Below are positions 22,139 to 35,421 of a stretch of 64,000 bases of DNA, one piece after another. Source of the stretch: Tilletia caries (lineage: Eukaryota; Basidiomycota; Exobasidiomycetes; Tilletiales; Tilletiaceae); assembly GCA_032718865.1 (NCBI GenBank), contig JALUTQ010000027.1, positions 744,001-808,000 of the forward strand, written 5' to 3'. Position 1 is the stretch's first letter, and each line of letters opens with the position of its first letter. The position numbers were made by a program, and so were the translations under genes. A model generated the notes under the pieces. It was not told the DNA's origin, searched no databases, and saw only the letters and a list, made by a program, of their open reading frames with translations.

Positions 22139-23050
22139 CTACTTCTTCCTCTTCCCCTCCAAAACATCCATCTTCCTCTCAGCCCCCTTCATCCTCCCAC
22201 CCGTCTCCTCCAACTCCCCATCCAACGCGCCCAACAGCTCATTCTGCTCCGCCAGCTCCTGGTGGATCGCAAGCCCTAAGTCGCGCTGACGACGGATGAT
22301 CGCGCTTAGGTCGGAGAGGGAGGCGTCTTGTGCGGCTAGGAGCGATTGTTGGTGCGCAATTTGTTCGGTGGGGTGGTCTGTTAGGAGGGAGGTGGTGGGG
22401 GGCCCGAGTTGCCGGGTGGGTATGGTGGGTGGGGAGGAGGGTGGGGGGAGGGAACCTGGCATGTGGATTCCTGCTGTAGGAGAGCTAAGCGGCGCCGCCC
22501 CCGCTCCTCCTATCCTCGCCGCGAGCCTCGTAGCCGCCGCCGAAGGCGTCTTCGCCGCTGTTGTAGATGTAGATGTGGACGCACTGCGCGGTACCTCCAA
22601 GAAATCCAAGACCTCCTCCCTCGTCCTCCACCGCGGGTCAGTGGAGGCGATGATGGCGCGAAGATAGGTCTCCAGCCCAACTCTCCGTTCCCTCCCCTCC
22701 ATACTCTCCACCGTCCCCGTCCCCGTCCCCGTCCCCGTCCCCGTCCCCGTCCCCGTCCCACCCTTCCCAATAGACCGACCGCTGCCCAACCAGCCGCCCA
22801 ACGTGCTCACAGCCCTGAACGCATGCTTCGCCGCATGTTTCGGCGGGAACGGCGCTGGTGGCGGGCACTCCGGGACCAGTTGGAGCAGGGTGGTGTGCAG
22901 GGTGAGGAAGTCCGAGTAGCGCCTGTAGATCGTCCACGAGCGCACGGGGAGGGCGATCGTGATTGCGTAGACTTGGTGTGGGGGGGAGGGGGTGTTGCGG
23001 GCTTCGGAGCGCGGGATGGAGATGGATTGGATGGGGGGGCCGCTTGACAT
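22139..23050 (-). CDS. PX-domain Qc-SNARE, Vam7-like, 303 aa
   Basis: A single-exon minus-strand gene. I choose the ATG at 23050 (MSSGPPIQSISI) because the PX domain starts at once; the frame is open 90 codons further upstream but without conserved sequence. The PX domain has the phosphoinositide-contact motif YRRYSDFLTLH and the proline-rich turn PPPAPFPPK. A GT dipeptide run (ACGGGG DNA unit, 22701-22757) interrupts the PX domain. The C terminus is a SNARE heptad region (HQQSLLAAQDASLSDLSAII, then QRDLGLAIHQELAEQNELL) with no membrane anchor. PX plus Qc-SNARE without a TM helix is the signature of Vam7, which works with HOPS in vacuole fusion. It ends 121 bp from the convergent neighbour. 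Confidence 0.88.
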   Translation of the reverse strand: MSSGPPIQSISIPRSEARNTPSPPHQVYAITIALPVRSWTIYRRYSDFLTLHTTLLQLVPECPPPAPFPPKHAAKHAFRAVSTLGGWLGSGRSIGKGGTGTGTGTGTGTGTGTVESMEGRERRVGLETYLRAIIASTDPRWRTREEVLDFLEVPRSASTSTSTTAAKTPSAAATRLAARIGGAGAAPLSSPTAGIHMPGSLPPPSSPPTIPTRQLGPPTTSLLTDHPTEQIAHQQSLLAAQDASLSDLSAIIRRQRDLGLAIHQELAEQNELLGALDGELEETGGRMKGAERKMDVLEGKRKK

Positions 23051-23379
23051 TTTTGGGTGGAGGAGAGGAGTCTTGGTGGACGCTTTGGGTGGGAGAGGAC
23101 AGGAGTAGTTGTAGGTGTTATGTGTTTGCTTTGGGTATGTGTATGTTGATGTTGGTGGTAGATGGGTGAGGATGAGCATGGGCATGAGGTGTTGCTCTCC
23201 CCTAAACTCAGACACCTGTCTCACAACGATACGGAGCGTCTCATAAATGGACAGCAAATGCCAAGGAAGCAGAAGGAGTGCGCTCGGATCGCTGCCAGAC
23301 ATTTCGATTTCAACATCCAAGTGACCAGAGGTTCAAGATCCATCGATAACAGGGAGGAGGAAAAAGGATGGGGACGGGC
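23051..23379. other. intergenic, no gene seen
   Basis: 329 bases between the start of the Vam7-like gene and the stop of the uL16m gene upstream of it on the same strand. It serves as 3' flank and promoter. No motif stands out. Confidence 0.5.
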
Positions 23380-24332
23380 TCAAAGCTGGCCCGACCCAAC
23401 CGGTGATCCACCCATGGCCAACGGAACTTCAGCCACCGTCGCACTCTTCCCCAGCACCGCCGCCACCGCGGCCGTGGCCGTGGCCGGAGGCAGAGAGGAA
23501 GCGAGCACAGCGGCCGCAGGTTGGTCGTCCCTCTCGATGAGGATGCTACCGAGACGCGGGTTGGACTGGAGGGAGACGAACTCGGTCCTCACCGGCAATT
23601 TGGCCGATGCCAGTCGGAGGGCTGTGATTAAAACGCAGGAAACGCAAGTAAGTGAGTGGGGGGCCCCAAGTTATTTTTTTCTGCGGGAAGGAAACTGAAG
23701 CAGAATTGGGGCACACACAACTCACCCTCCTTGGCGACCTCAGCGCGAATCTCGACCGGTCCGCCAACCTCAAAGATGACCCTCCCCACGGGCGCGCGAC
23801 AAGCCCAAAACTCAAAAGCGCCCTTCCCCTTGCCCATCCTGGTCTCATTCCCCTTAACACAAACGGGAATATCGGGGAAGACCCTCAGATAAACCTGGGC
23901 GCCTTTGATGACCTTCAACCGTCTCTTGAGCGCGGTCTCAGCGGATTGGAGCTGTTTGGCGGTGAGGCGGGCGGGCTCGAGGACGCGGATGCCGTAGGTG
24001 CCTTGTTGGACTGTTGTGCCCTTTGTGGAGCCGCCGGTCTTTACGGGGATGCGGCCTTTGTGGGCTTTGCGGTATTTGACGCGGCGCGGGGCCAGGTTGC
24101 CTTTGTGGCGGATGGTGGTGTGGGTGAGGGTGAGGCGCAGGGAGCACGGTCTTGGACGGGTGTTGGCTGCGAGGAGGGAGAAGGGCGCTGAGTGGCGGAG
24201 TGAGGGTGTTGTTGCTGCTATCCTTGGTCTTGATGATGCTGATCTGAGAGCGTGTATGGAGGAGGAGCCTGCTGATGGGAGAGTGAGACTGCCCAGCGCG
24301 CGGGTGATGCTGGTCATCATGGTTGCCGACAT
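23380..24332 (-). CDS. mitochondrial large-subunit ribosomal protein uL16m, 282 aa
   Basis: Two exons on the minus strand, 24332-23726 and 23621-23380, close as 283 codons. Residues 1-80 are rich in Ser, Arg and Ala with few acids, a probable mitochondrial presequence. The uL16 core follows: [20 protein letters not shown], the [20 protein letters not shown] segment, an Arg-rich helix (ETALKRRLK), and [20 protein letters not shown] with the family's MGKGKG loop. This protein sits near the peptidyl transferase centre of the mitoribosome. The second exon codes for [12 protein letters not shown] and a long Ala/Thr/Val-rich tail that is not part of the usual core. The gene is divergent from the SNARE gene at 24640. 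Confidence 0.93.
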
Positions 24333-24639
24333 CCTGACAGCAGGCGCAAGCGAGAGCGAGAGCGAGAGTGAGAGTGTGTGTGTGAGAGAGAGTGAGAGCT
24401 GTGGCCGTGGCTGGCGGCTGGGTGAAGGCGAGCAACGAGCATGAGGATTGAGGCATTGAGGAGGTGATGCCCTTCCTTCGCATGATCATCACAAATGATC
24501 ACCATCGGACACCCACTGTTCCGCTGAGCTCGAGCCTCCGCCAGCCAGAGCCGAAGATGAGCTCGGCGAGGTCAGCGATAGCATCGAGACTGCTCCCTCA
24601 CTCACTCAGCCAGTCACTCACCCCCAAAACACACACACA
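24333..24639. promoter_or_regulatory. divergent promoter interval
   Basis: 307 bases between the uL16m start (minus) and the SNARE start (plus). A GAGAGCGAGA-type purine run at about 24347-24395 lies on the uL16m side. An ATG at 24557 opens a short frame out of phase with the SNARE gene and could act as an upstream ORF. Confidence 0.4.
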
Positions 24640-25073
24640 ATGTCAACATCAGCAGCACACACATACGAACAGCAGAACGACGCGGCCCTCGACTCCCTCT
24701 TCAACAAGGCAAAGGCATTGGTGCGCCACTCTCCTCAGCCCCTCATCCAACATCGCCAAGCTGACCATTCCCTCTCCTTCACAGAGAGGCATCACCATCG
24801 ACATCCACGCCGACTCAGAACGACAACGGGGCACACTCTCAAACGCAGTGAGCTCATTCCTTCCCTTTGCCCAAATTACACACCATCTCCAAATTGCTAA
24901 CCCCTCGTCGCTTCGGCCAGAACGACACCTTTGACCAATTCGGATCAAGACTGTCCAGCACATCCTCCCACTTCCAGCGCACCATCACAAACGCAGCCCG
25001 CGGTCATCGTCTGACGCTCTACCTCGTCGGCGCCGTCGTTGGTGTCTTCCTCATCTGGCACTTCTTCTTCTGA
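24640..25073 (+). CDS. small tail-anchored Qc-SNARE, SFT1/BET1 type, 98 aa
   Basis: Three exons, 24640-24720, 24785-24847 and 24921-25073, all joined in phase 0. The spliced protein has the heptad pattern of a SNARE (EQQNDAALDSLFNKAKALRG, then HADSERQRGTLSNANDTFDQ), with a Gln of the zero layer in the TFDQFGSRL segment, and ends in one C-terminal membrane anchor, LTLYLVGAVVGVFLIWHFFF. Length and layout fit SFT1 or BET1, which act in intra-Golgi or ER-Golgi fusion. I favour SFT1 by the short N terminus and FDQFG core but cannot separate the two. The TFIIF gene begins 272 bp downstream on the same strand. Confidence 0.85.
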
Positions 25074-25345
25074 GCCGAAACCCCCCCATTTCCATTTTTT
25101 GCACATACATACCCCCTCATCTCCCTTTTCTTTACACGTCTGGGGCCCTTGCTTGTATTCATAGAGATACCCATATTCGAACCTTCCCATGCTTGGAAAG
25201 AGTGCTGTTTGATGTCGAGTGGGAAGTGGTGCAAAGGGCGAGCTCGAGCTGAGTTACCTTTCCTCTTCACAACCACCACTACTGCCAACAAGCACAACCT
25301 CACCGCCCCCATCTTTCGCCCTCCCCCCTTTGCCACGTACGCAGG

Positions 25346-26919
25346 ATGGACGTCGACACAGCGCACTCAAGCCCACACGCCTCCGGCAGCGGCGCCAACG
25401 CCGGCGCGTCTTCCTCAACCACAGCCGACCACCTCCCCTTCACACTCGCCCACGAAGCCGAGCTCGACGACGACGACGTGCCCGATGAAGACCTGGACAC
25501 GAGCAGCGGGAAGCACCAGCTCTGGCTCGTCAAGGTGCCTGCGTACCTGATGAACGAGTGGAATCGGGTCAAAGTGCCGGATGTGAGGTTAGGCACTGTG
25601 CGGGTGTATGAGTGAGTTCCCTTTTCTGGGCTGTTCTTGGGATGGGAGACGAACGAAGCATGGCTGAAGATTTTTTTTACTTTGGTTTCATGCGGATGTG
25701 CGAAAGTGAGCTCGACGCAAGCGGGAAACAACGAATGGAACTGCTCCTCCCGCCCGACTGGCAATCCGGTACGGCACCCATCACCTCCACGACCCCAACA
25801 AGCCACAAGCGCAAAGCAAGCGAAGACTCCAAGCCCTCTTCGTCTTCTTCTGCCACGACCTTCGGCAACCTGCCCAAGGTGTTCGATCTCAAGCTTGCGC
25901 CGTATGATGCTGCGGGGGCGAACTTGTATGCGTTTCGGGAGCAGTGGGAGGGTGCTGGTGCTGGTGCTGGTGCTGGTGCTGGTGCTGGTGCTGGTGCTGG
26001 TGCGGGTGGGGGGGAGGTGGGAGGGGAGGGTGGGAATGGGGAGGGGAGCTCGCAAGGTCGGGCGGGGACACCGGCTGATTTGCGCGTCAAGAAGCGTCCT
26101 AGAGGTGAGCTTCATCCCCATCTTCCCCTATTCCTTCCGTTTGCAGAGCTCACATTTCCTCTATGTTTTAACAGTGACAACGGCTCTGATCGGCTGTGTA
26201 GCGAACGAGACCCACATCCAAGCCAAAGTCGATCCTAAAGGAGGCGTCGCACCCGAGATACGACAGCAGCTCCGTCGACGTCGGGCCGAGGCGGAGAAGA
26301 AGCGCTCGATTCAGATGCTCGATGCTGATGAGGGTACAGCCAACATGCTCGCGAGTGGTGTGAATGTGGGCCTACTCAAGAGTCGCTTTGGCAAGTTCCA
26401 GGTGAGTTCCCTCCTTCTCCTCCCATTCCTTTTCATCAGCAGGTCCTTCCAAAATGGTATTATCACTGACAATGAAAATTACAACAGATCGCCAAAACAC
26501 CAGGGACATCCAAAACGCTCGAAAAACGGGCGCGCATGCCGAAAAACGAGCTCCTGGACATGCTCTGGCCCTTATTCGAGTCCCAGACGCACCTCCGCCT
26601 CAAGCAGATTGCCGAGCGCGTGCACCAGCCGGAGGCGTATCTGCGGGACGTGCTCGGCGAGGTGGCTGATCTGCATAAGCGCGGGCCGTATGCGGGGCAT
26701 TATTCGGTTAAGGGGGAGTTTCAGAGTGCGCTTGGTGGGGGGAGGGGTGCGGGTGCGGGTGCGGGTGCGGGTGCGGGTGCGGGTGCGGGTGCGGGTGCGG
26801 GTGCGGGTGCGGGTGGGGAGGGAGAGCAGGGTGCGGACGGTGGGGGAGGTGTTGGGGGTGATGAGGCTGGCGAGGGAGGGGGAGATGGGGGCGATGAGGA
26901 GTTTGAGGAGGTGGCGTGA
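25346..26919 (+). CDS. transcription initiation factor IIF subunit beta (RAP30/Tfg2-like), 440 aa
   Basis: Four exons: 25346-25611, 25707-26104, 26175-26401 and 26488-26919; 441 codons. The N-terminal dimerisation half starts with KHQLWLVKVPAYLMNEWNRV, the typical TFIIF beta opening, and continues with LRVKKRPRVTTALIGCVANE across intron 2. The C-terminal winged helix is clear: MPKNELLDMLWPLFESQTHL, LKQIAERVHQPEAYLRDVL, LHKRGPYAGHYSVKGEF. TFIIF escorts RNA polymerase II to the promoter. Two separate Gly-Ala dipeptide runs are inserted, one in the linker before exon 3 (GGTGCT units, 25952-26001) and one after the winged helix (GGTGCG units, 26748-26813). Intron 1 uses a GAAAG acceptor. Confidence 0.93.
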
Positions 26920-27300
26920 ACGACCGGACGACGGACGTCCCAAGGCGGCCGACGGCCGATGGAGCTGGCTTAATCCTTCCTCACTGGCCACCGCACGGCG
27001 CACCCGCTGTCACGCTTCCCTTCGCCTGCTCTCCCTGCTGCGAATGCAATTGCAAGACGTGCGCTTCCCAAGTTTTGTCCTGCGTGTTGATGTCATCCAT
27101 CGGGACCATGCTGGACGAGCTGGGATTTGGGAATGCTCGTCCGACTGATGGATGAGGCGATGAGGGGTGAGGACGGCCAAGGCCATCCCGCTTTGACCAC
27201 GGCTTCCTCCTGTATTGTCCACAGCGCGCCTTGCCGTTCCCCTGCTCCCCGTCTCGCTCGTTCCCCTCCTCGTCGCCGTCGTGAAAGAGAGGAGGCCCGG
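26920..27300. other. intergenic, no gene seen
   Basis: 381 bases between TFIIF beta and the lipase, both on the plus strand. The lipase frame stays open back to an ATG at 27133, but that part has no conserved sequence and no start context better than 27301. Confidence 0.5.
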
Positions 27301-30015
27301 ATGCGCAGATTCGCCGTCGCTCTTCGGCCCCCTGTCTCATCTTCTCGCCGAGCTCTCTCCTCCTCCTCCTCATCCTCCTCATCCTCCTCATCCTCCCTGG
27401 CCCGAGCTCGTCTCCCCCACTCGTTGTGCTACGAGCACCCGTGCCTGCGTCCGATCTCATCAAGATTGCTCTCCACGACGGCGACGAGGATGTCTGAAGC
27501 AGACACAAGAGAGGACGAGCCAGGGGAACAGCGGCAGCCCAGCTCACCTTCTTCCAAATCCTACCGAACGACTTCCTCCTCCTCTACCAAGCTATCCGAC
27601 CGCCCCAAACTAATCTCCTCCCCCTCCACACCCCGAGTCTCCCCGCCCCATATGGCCCCAATCACAATCCACGCCAACGCAAGCTCCATACCCTCGAACA
27701 TGCTCCCCCGCCCACCGCCCCAGGCGCACATCGCCCCACAGCATTCCCCGGACTCGTTCGACTTGCAGCACAGCATTGGTGGGCGGGCGGCGAGGGTTCC
27801 GCAGCCTCTTAGTCGGCCGGGGTCGCCTGCGCTGGGCCAGGGTTCAGGTTCAGGTTCAAGAGGTGCGGGGGAGGCGGGAGCTGTGGGTCTGTCTGTGTCG
27901 GATCGGAGCGGGTTGAGGGATGATGGGGTGTTGAGGAGGCCGGAGTCTGTGGTGGTGCATGAGGATCAGCTGGACGAGGGCGAGGCTCCTTCCTCGATGT
28001 CGGCGGCGGCGACGGCGACGGGTGGGACAGGACAGCATGCAAGGAGCGGAAGCGGCGCCACCCGGTCGGTGCTCCGACCGTCTCCATTACGCGGCGGCGT
28101 CGGACTCGGTGTCCTTGGTCTGGACTCTCCCAACACCAGCGCCGTCCTACGCTCCTTCTCCTCGTCGTCCTCATCTCCTTCGACGGTCGTGCCCCACCTG
28201 TCGCCCTCATTAGAGCTGAACGACGCCCTGGCGCAAGCGCAGGACGACGTGATCCCGACGGACGAGCTGAAGCCTCATGCGGAGGTAGCTTCAGAAGGTA
28301 GTGCTTCCTCGGCTCCCTCGTTCTGGGACAGTCTCTTTCCTGTCCCTGCCCTCATGCCTTCCAACAAGAAACAACAACAGCAACAACAACGATCAAATAC
28401 GATGACTGCGGACGGTACCGACGGCGGCTCAGACAAGAAAGATCAGCTGAGAAGGTCACAGACTCTCGACAATTCGGCTCCTTCTTCTTCATCATCGACG
28501 TCCCTATTCCCCTCCATGCCAGCCTGGCTAACCCCGCTCAGTCGCTCGCCCTCGACCTCTCCCAACCCGAACGAGGAGAACAACAGCAACAACATCGCAC
28601 CGACAGAAGGGAACGCCTCCTTCCTCGACACCATCACCCGTCTTCGCTCCCTCCTCGGAATCGCAGAGCATGAAGCACCCGGGGACTGGGTCCGCACACA
28701 CCGTGCCGAGCTCGACGACGTCGTCCGGCGCGCCGAGCGGGAGGAAGCGCTGGAGATGGCGAAACGGAGGGCGGAGGCGTTGCGGATCCGGACGGGCCCT
28801 GCTTCTGCTGCTCGACAGTTTGAGGTCGATGAGCAGGGGAGGGTCGTCGCTGTGGATGGGCAGGACGGGGCACCGCAGGGTAAGGCGAGCGAGGGAGAGC
28901 CGGAGGAACAGATTTTGAGGATGCAGGAGCAGTGGATCTCGCCTAAGTTTCCTGTCGTCTTTTGTGTGAGTGGATCCTTCCAAGCCCCGCTTTCCCCAAA
29001 GGAAGGATTGGACCTGACCTTCCCGCCCCCTCGGATAAATTGCAGCACGGTCTCTTCGGCTTCGACGTCCTCGGCCCGCGCAGCGTACCCGCCCTAACGA
29101 TAAACTACTGGCGCGGGATCATCCAAATCCTCCAATCAAACGGGACCGAAGTCCTGGTAACCCGGGTGCCCATGTCAGCCTCCATAGCCGACCGCGCCAA
29201 GTCCTTGCGGGAGCAGATCGAGGCGCACTTCGAACCGGGGCAGGAGGTGAATCTGATTGGACATAGTATGGGTGGACTGGATTGTCGGTATTTGGTCTCG
29301 AGGTTGGGGATGGGTGTTGGGGCTGAGGGGGGGATGGGCGTGAAGGCTAGGTCGTTGACTACGATTGCGACGCCGCATCGGGGGAGTAGCTTTGCGGATT
29401 ATCTGCTGGATGATGGTACGTTCCTTGCCCTGTCCTTCCCTCCCGTCTCTTTCAACCCTCCTGACCTCTCTTCTTCAAACTATGTGCGATGTTCCCCTTG
29501 TCTCCCACTCCCCGCAGTAATCGGATCCGACCGGATGCCGTTCCTCCTGGGCACGCTGGACAGATTCGGCATTCCTGGCGGCGGGGCTGCGTTCGAGAAC
29601 CTTACCCAACGGTCCATGGCTAAGTTCAACGAGGCGGTGCCCGACGTGGAAGGCGTGCGGTACTACAGCTGGGGCGCAGCCTTCAACCCAGGCCTCTTGT
29701 AAGTTTCCCATCCCTCCCTCCTTCACCACATCACAGTATCCCAAAACTAATCCTCTCTCCGTCAGTAACGAGTTCCGCATCCCACACGGCATCGTCTACG
29801 CCAAAGAAGGCGCGAACGACGGTCTGGTGAGCGTGCAGAGTTCGATGTGGGGTACCTACCAGGGCACCCTGCGCGGGGTCTCGCATCTGCATTTGATTGG
29901 GTGGGTGTCTGCTGCGCAGAATGTGTGGAGGGATCTGGTGGGGAAGCGGAGGGTGTTCGAGCCGGGGGCGTTTTACTTGCAGATTTGTGAGGATCTGGCG
30001 AGGGAGGGGTTTTGA
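27301..30015 (+). CDS. TGL2-type triacylglycerol lipase, 821 aa
   Basis: Four exons: 27301-28965, 29046-29415, 29518-29698 and 29766-30015; 822 codons. The start at 27301 (MRRFAVALRPPVSSSRRALS) gives an Arg/Ser-rich mitochondrial-type presequence; ATGs at 27133 and 27490 are alternatives. About 500 residues of Ser/Pro/Gln low complexity precede the lipase domain. That domain opens with PVVFCHGLFGFDVLG (oxyanion HG motif, split by intron 1) and continues through NLIGHSMGGLDCRY, with the catalytic serine near residue 629, ATPHRGSSFADYLLDD, and a C-terminal KEGANDGLVSV and GVSHLHLIGW that provide the Asp and His. These match the TGL2 family; yeast Tgl2 is mitochondrial. The long N-terminal extension is unusual and may be regulatory. 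Confidence 0.85.
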
Positions 30016-31219
30016 GGGGGGGAGAAACTTACTGTTTTACGCAACCTTTATTATTTCTTGACGCTTCCTTCACACGCCTTTGTCTTTCGTCGTTTGCATG
30101 CGGTTCGTTCGGTTTCTAGAGGCTGCGTACGGGCAATTACACTATACCTTTCAGCAGCATCTATTGTACATACATACATTCCGGAAGGAGACGAGTGGCT
30201 TTCCTGTGAACGAAGACTGGGGAAAGACGGGGCTGGGGACGTCGATCAGGTCGGAAGAAGGTGCGAGTCGGGCTGGGGAGGAGAAGCTGTGATTCGTCGA
30301 TGGCTGGTGGATGGGAGCTGGGGCGCCGGAAGTAGGCGCAGGCGAGGGGAAGCCGAAGAAGATATCGAAGTCCGTTCGAAGAGCATCGAATTTGGTAACC
30401 CCCCCCAGCTTTGTCCGTAAAGCCTGCTCAGCTGTGCCGCCGACGCTGAATGGGAAGTGTGTTCGGGTCCGCCTTCCACTTCATCATCCTGCGGGAAGAA
30501 GACGCCTCGAGATCGGATCCAACCCTTGTTATTCACCGAAATCGACATCTGGTGAAGTCGGACGTCGATATGTTGCCTTGTATTTGGTTCCATTTTTGCT
30601 TTGGGCTTTGGCATGTCGGGGTACCCTTCTCGGCGAGTGCCGATCACTGGAGCCAGGGGTCGCACGAAGGAGGAGAAGGTAGAGATAATCTATGTCCGTT
30701 GGTTCCGGTCTCTCGTCTCTTGAGGGACCAACGTCCGGTCGGGTGAGAGGGCGCAGGCTGTCTCTGTTGAATCACTGGGACGACAGGATGGAAAAGGAGG
30801 GAAAGGAGGAGAAGGAAGGAAAGGAGAAGGAAGGAGAGAGGAGGAGGAGGAGAAGAAGAAAGAGAAGGCGTCAACGGGAGCTCAAGGGGGAAACTGGTTA
30901 GTAACACGGGTTCGGGGTCCGATTCAGGATGCCAAAGAGCCCAGACACCCGTACGGCCATGGAAGGCAGCATGTATATTGTGTCGGATGAGGAAGGAAGG
31001 AAGGAAGGAAGGAAGGAAGGAAGTCCTGCCCGGAAGTCCTTGTCGCCGCTGCCTTTCCCCTGTTGGCCTGTTGCTGAGACGAGCGTGTCACGTGACGCAG
31101 TTTGGCTGACTGAAGTGGACCCAAGTGCAGCCAGTGGGAGACCGGGCATTATGTGGTAATCGCGACCGACCACCTTCACCATCCAAGGATCGCTCCTCAG
31201 CAACAGCAGCAGATCCAAG
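30016..31219. other. intergenic, GGAA microsatellite, no gene seen
   Basis: 1.2 kb between two plus-strand genes. It contains a purine-rich GGAGAAGG region at 30790-30870 and a clean (GGAA)n run at about 30992-31022. Frames on both strands are short and repeat-driven. The right end is the promoter of the complex I gene. Confidence 0.5.
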
Positions 31220-32954
31220 ATGAATACTGCAGGTGCGTGGACGTGACGCGCGCTGACCGCGCGCTGGTGATCCGGGCTTTGCGTTTCGGCGAGGCTCCCC
31301 TGACTCACACCCGCACTCTTCCTCCCATTCACAGCAATCCGCCACACTTCGCGGCTGGCCGCCTCCGTCGTTGCCAACAATGCGGCCGCCGCAGCAGCAA
31401 CAGCAGTCGCTGCCCCGGGCATGGCCGCCACTGGCGCTCGTTCTCTGGCCACCGTCACCGACGCACCCGTCAGACACTACGGCGGCCTGAGGGACCAGGA
31501 CCGCATCTTCACGAACGCATACATGCGCCACGACCACCTGCTCAAGGGTGCCAAAGCCCGCGGCGACTGGCACCGCACCAAGGACATCATCCTCAAGGGC
31601 CACGACTGGATCATCGACCAGATGAAGAAGTCCGGTATGCGTGGACGCGGTGGAGCCGGTTTCCCCTCGGGTCTGAAGTGGAGTTTCATGAACAAGCCCG
31701 GATGGGAGAAAGACGGCCGACCCCGGTACCTTGTCATAAACGCCGACGAGGGCGAGCCGGGAACGTGCAAGGATCGCGAGATCATGCGCGGTGACCCTCA
31801 CAAACTTATCGAGGGCTGCCTCGTCGCCGGCCGGGCTATGAACGCCAGCGCGGCTTACATCTACGTCCGTGGAGAGTTCTACCTCGAAGTTGCCCACCTC
31901 CAGGAGGCCATCAACGAGTGCTACAAGGCAGGACTTATCGGCAAGAACGCGTGTGGATCAGGATACGACTTCGATGTCTACGTTCACAAGGGTGCCGGTG
32001 CCTACATCTGCGGCGAGGAGACTGCTCTCATCGAGTCGCTCGAGGGCAAGCAGGGCAAGCCCCGTCTCAAGCCTCCGTTCCCCGCCGACGTCGGTCTCTT
32101 CGGTTGCCCGACCACAGTGGCAAACGTAGAGACCGTCGCCGCCGCTCCTACCATCATGCGTCGCGGACCCGAATGGTTCGCCGGCTTCGGCCGTGACAAG
32201 AACCAGGGCACCAAGCTCTTCGCCATCAGCGGACACGTCAACTACCCCTGCGTCGTCGAGGAGGAGATGTCGATGCCGCTGAAGGAGCTGATCGAGAAGC
32301 ACTGCGGTGGTGTCCGGGGCGGGTGGGACAACCTGCTGGGTATCATCCCCGGTGGCTCGTCCGTGCCGATCTTGCCGAAGGACAAGTGCGAGGACGTCCT
32401 GATGGACTTCGACTCGCTCCGTGACGCCCAGTCCTCCCTCGGCACAGGCGCAGTGATCGTGATGGACAAGTCGACGGACGTAGTGCAGGCCATCGCCCGA
32501 TTCGCGCACTTCTACCAACACGAGTCATGTGGGCAGTGCACTCCGTGCCGTGAGGGAACGACATGGCTGGCAAACATGATGGACCGCTTCGTAGAGGGCC
32601 GGGGCTCGTACCGCGAGATCGACATGATTCAGGAGCTTACCAAGGAGATGGAGGGTCACACCATTTGTGCTCTTGCCGATGCGGCAGCCTGGCCCATCCA
32701 GGGTCTGCTGCGTCATTTCCGACCAGAGAGTGAGTTCCCCCGCCTCTCGCCTTTCGCATTCCTACAACTCCGTTTCTCTGACAACTAACTTCCTTCGCGC
32801 ACTCACAGTCGAGGCACGCATGCGTGCATACCAAGAAAAGAACGGACCGGTGCTCTTCGGTGGTGCTCTCGCCCGGGAGCAAGATCCTACTCTGGCACTG
32901 CCAGGAAACATGTCTTCCCCCGAGCCTGCCAAGCCCATCAGCCTCACATCGTGA
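31220..32954 (+). CDS. NADH:ubiquinone oxidoreductase 51 kDa flavoprotein subunit (NDUFV1), 517 aa
   Basis: Three exons: a 13-nt first exon 31220-31232 (MNTA plus one base), 31335-32729 and 32809-32954; 518 codons. The presequence ([20 protein letters not shown]) is typical for mitochondria. Conserved sites are all present: [16 protein letters not shown] for FMN/NADH binding, [35 protein letters not shown] for NADH, and [12 protein letters not shown] plus a later cysteine in [13 protein letters not shown] for the N3 [4Fe-4S] cluster. This subunit is the electron entry point of complex I in the matrix arm, so the fungus very probably has a standard proton-pumping complex I. A later ATG at 31421 gives a shorter frame but would remove the presequence. 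Aspartate aminotransferase and ALA synthase genes follow on the same strand. Confidence 0.96.
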
Positions 32955-33225
32955 GAGTGTCCATCATATCCTTTCTCTCAACTTCGCAAATGCCAGATCT
33001 GGTTCATACATTACCAAAGTCATGATCAGCTTCAGTGATGACCGGAAGCGCAGGCCGAAGATGGAGAGATTGAACGTCGCCAGGGGCATCGAGGGCAAAA
33101 GAAGGGAAGCCACCCCTCCATTCGCACATGTGTGCTCTTCGCCAGAGCGCCTTGGGGGGGGGGGGCTGCCTTGAGTTGGCAAAAATGTCACTGGTAAGTT
33201 CGAGAGACGAAATGGCAAAAGATTT

Positions 33226-33322
33226 CGTCGTCGATAGGATTCGAACCTACGCGGACAGAGTCCAATGGTTAGCGAAACTTGTAGATTCGAGACCATCCCG
33301 TTAACCACTTCGGTACAACGAC
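33226..33322 (-). tRNA. tRNA-Ser(CGA) with an intron
   Basis: On the minus strand a GTCGTTG/CGACGAC acceptor stem (one G-U pair), D-arm CCG..CGG around AGTGGTTAA, anticodon stem ATGGT/ACCAT, anticodon CGA, an intron of about 15 nt after position 37, a long class II variable arm and T-arm AGGTTCGAATCCT are all visible; the discriminator base is G, as normal for serine. Boundaries are accurate to a base or two. It lies between the complex I and aminotransferase genes. Confidence 0.88.
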
Positions 33323-33559
33323 TACTTTAATGAAAGCCGGTTCTGACATTTGGTCTCTAATCACAATGCGTGCCACCGGCGTCTCCGTCCTTGTTCCGCA
33401 CGCACCCGATGCGCTTCTTCCCCTTGGCCGCTTGGCCAGGCACGAAGATGGGGAAGATCATCAGCAGCCCGCTCTGTTTCCACTCCCACCACCACCATCA
33501 TCTCTCTCTGTCTCTCCCTTCCCTTCGTTTCCCTGTATACAGCTCCGCCAAAAAAAATA

Positions 33560-35421
<1,862 letters not shown>

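Noticed and set aside
30992..31022. Regulatory GGAA array
   Set aside because: A plain microsatellite; nothing in the sequence shows factor binding.
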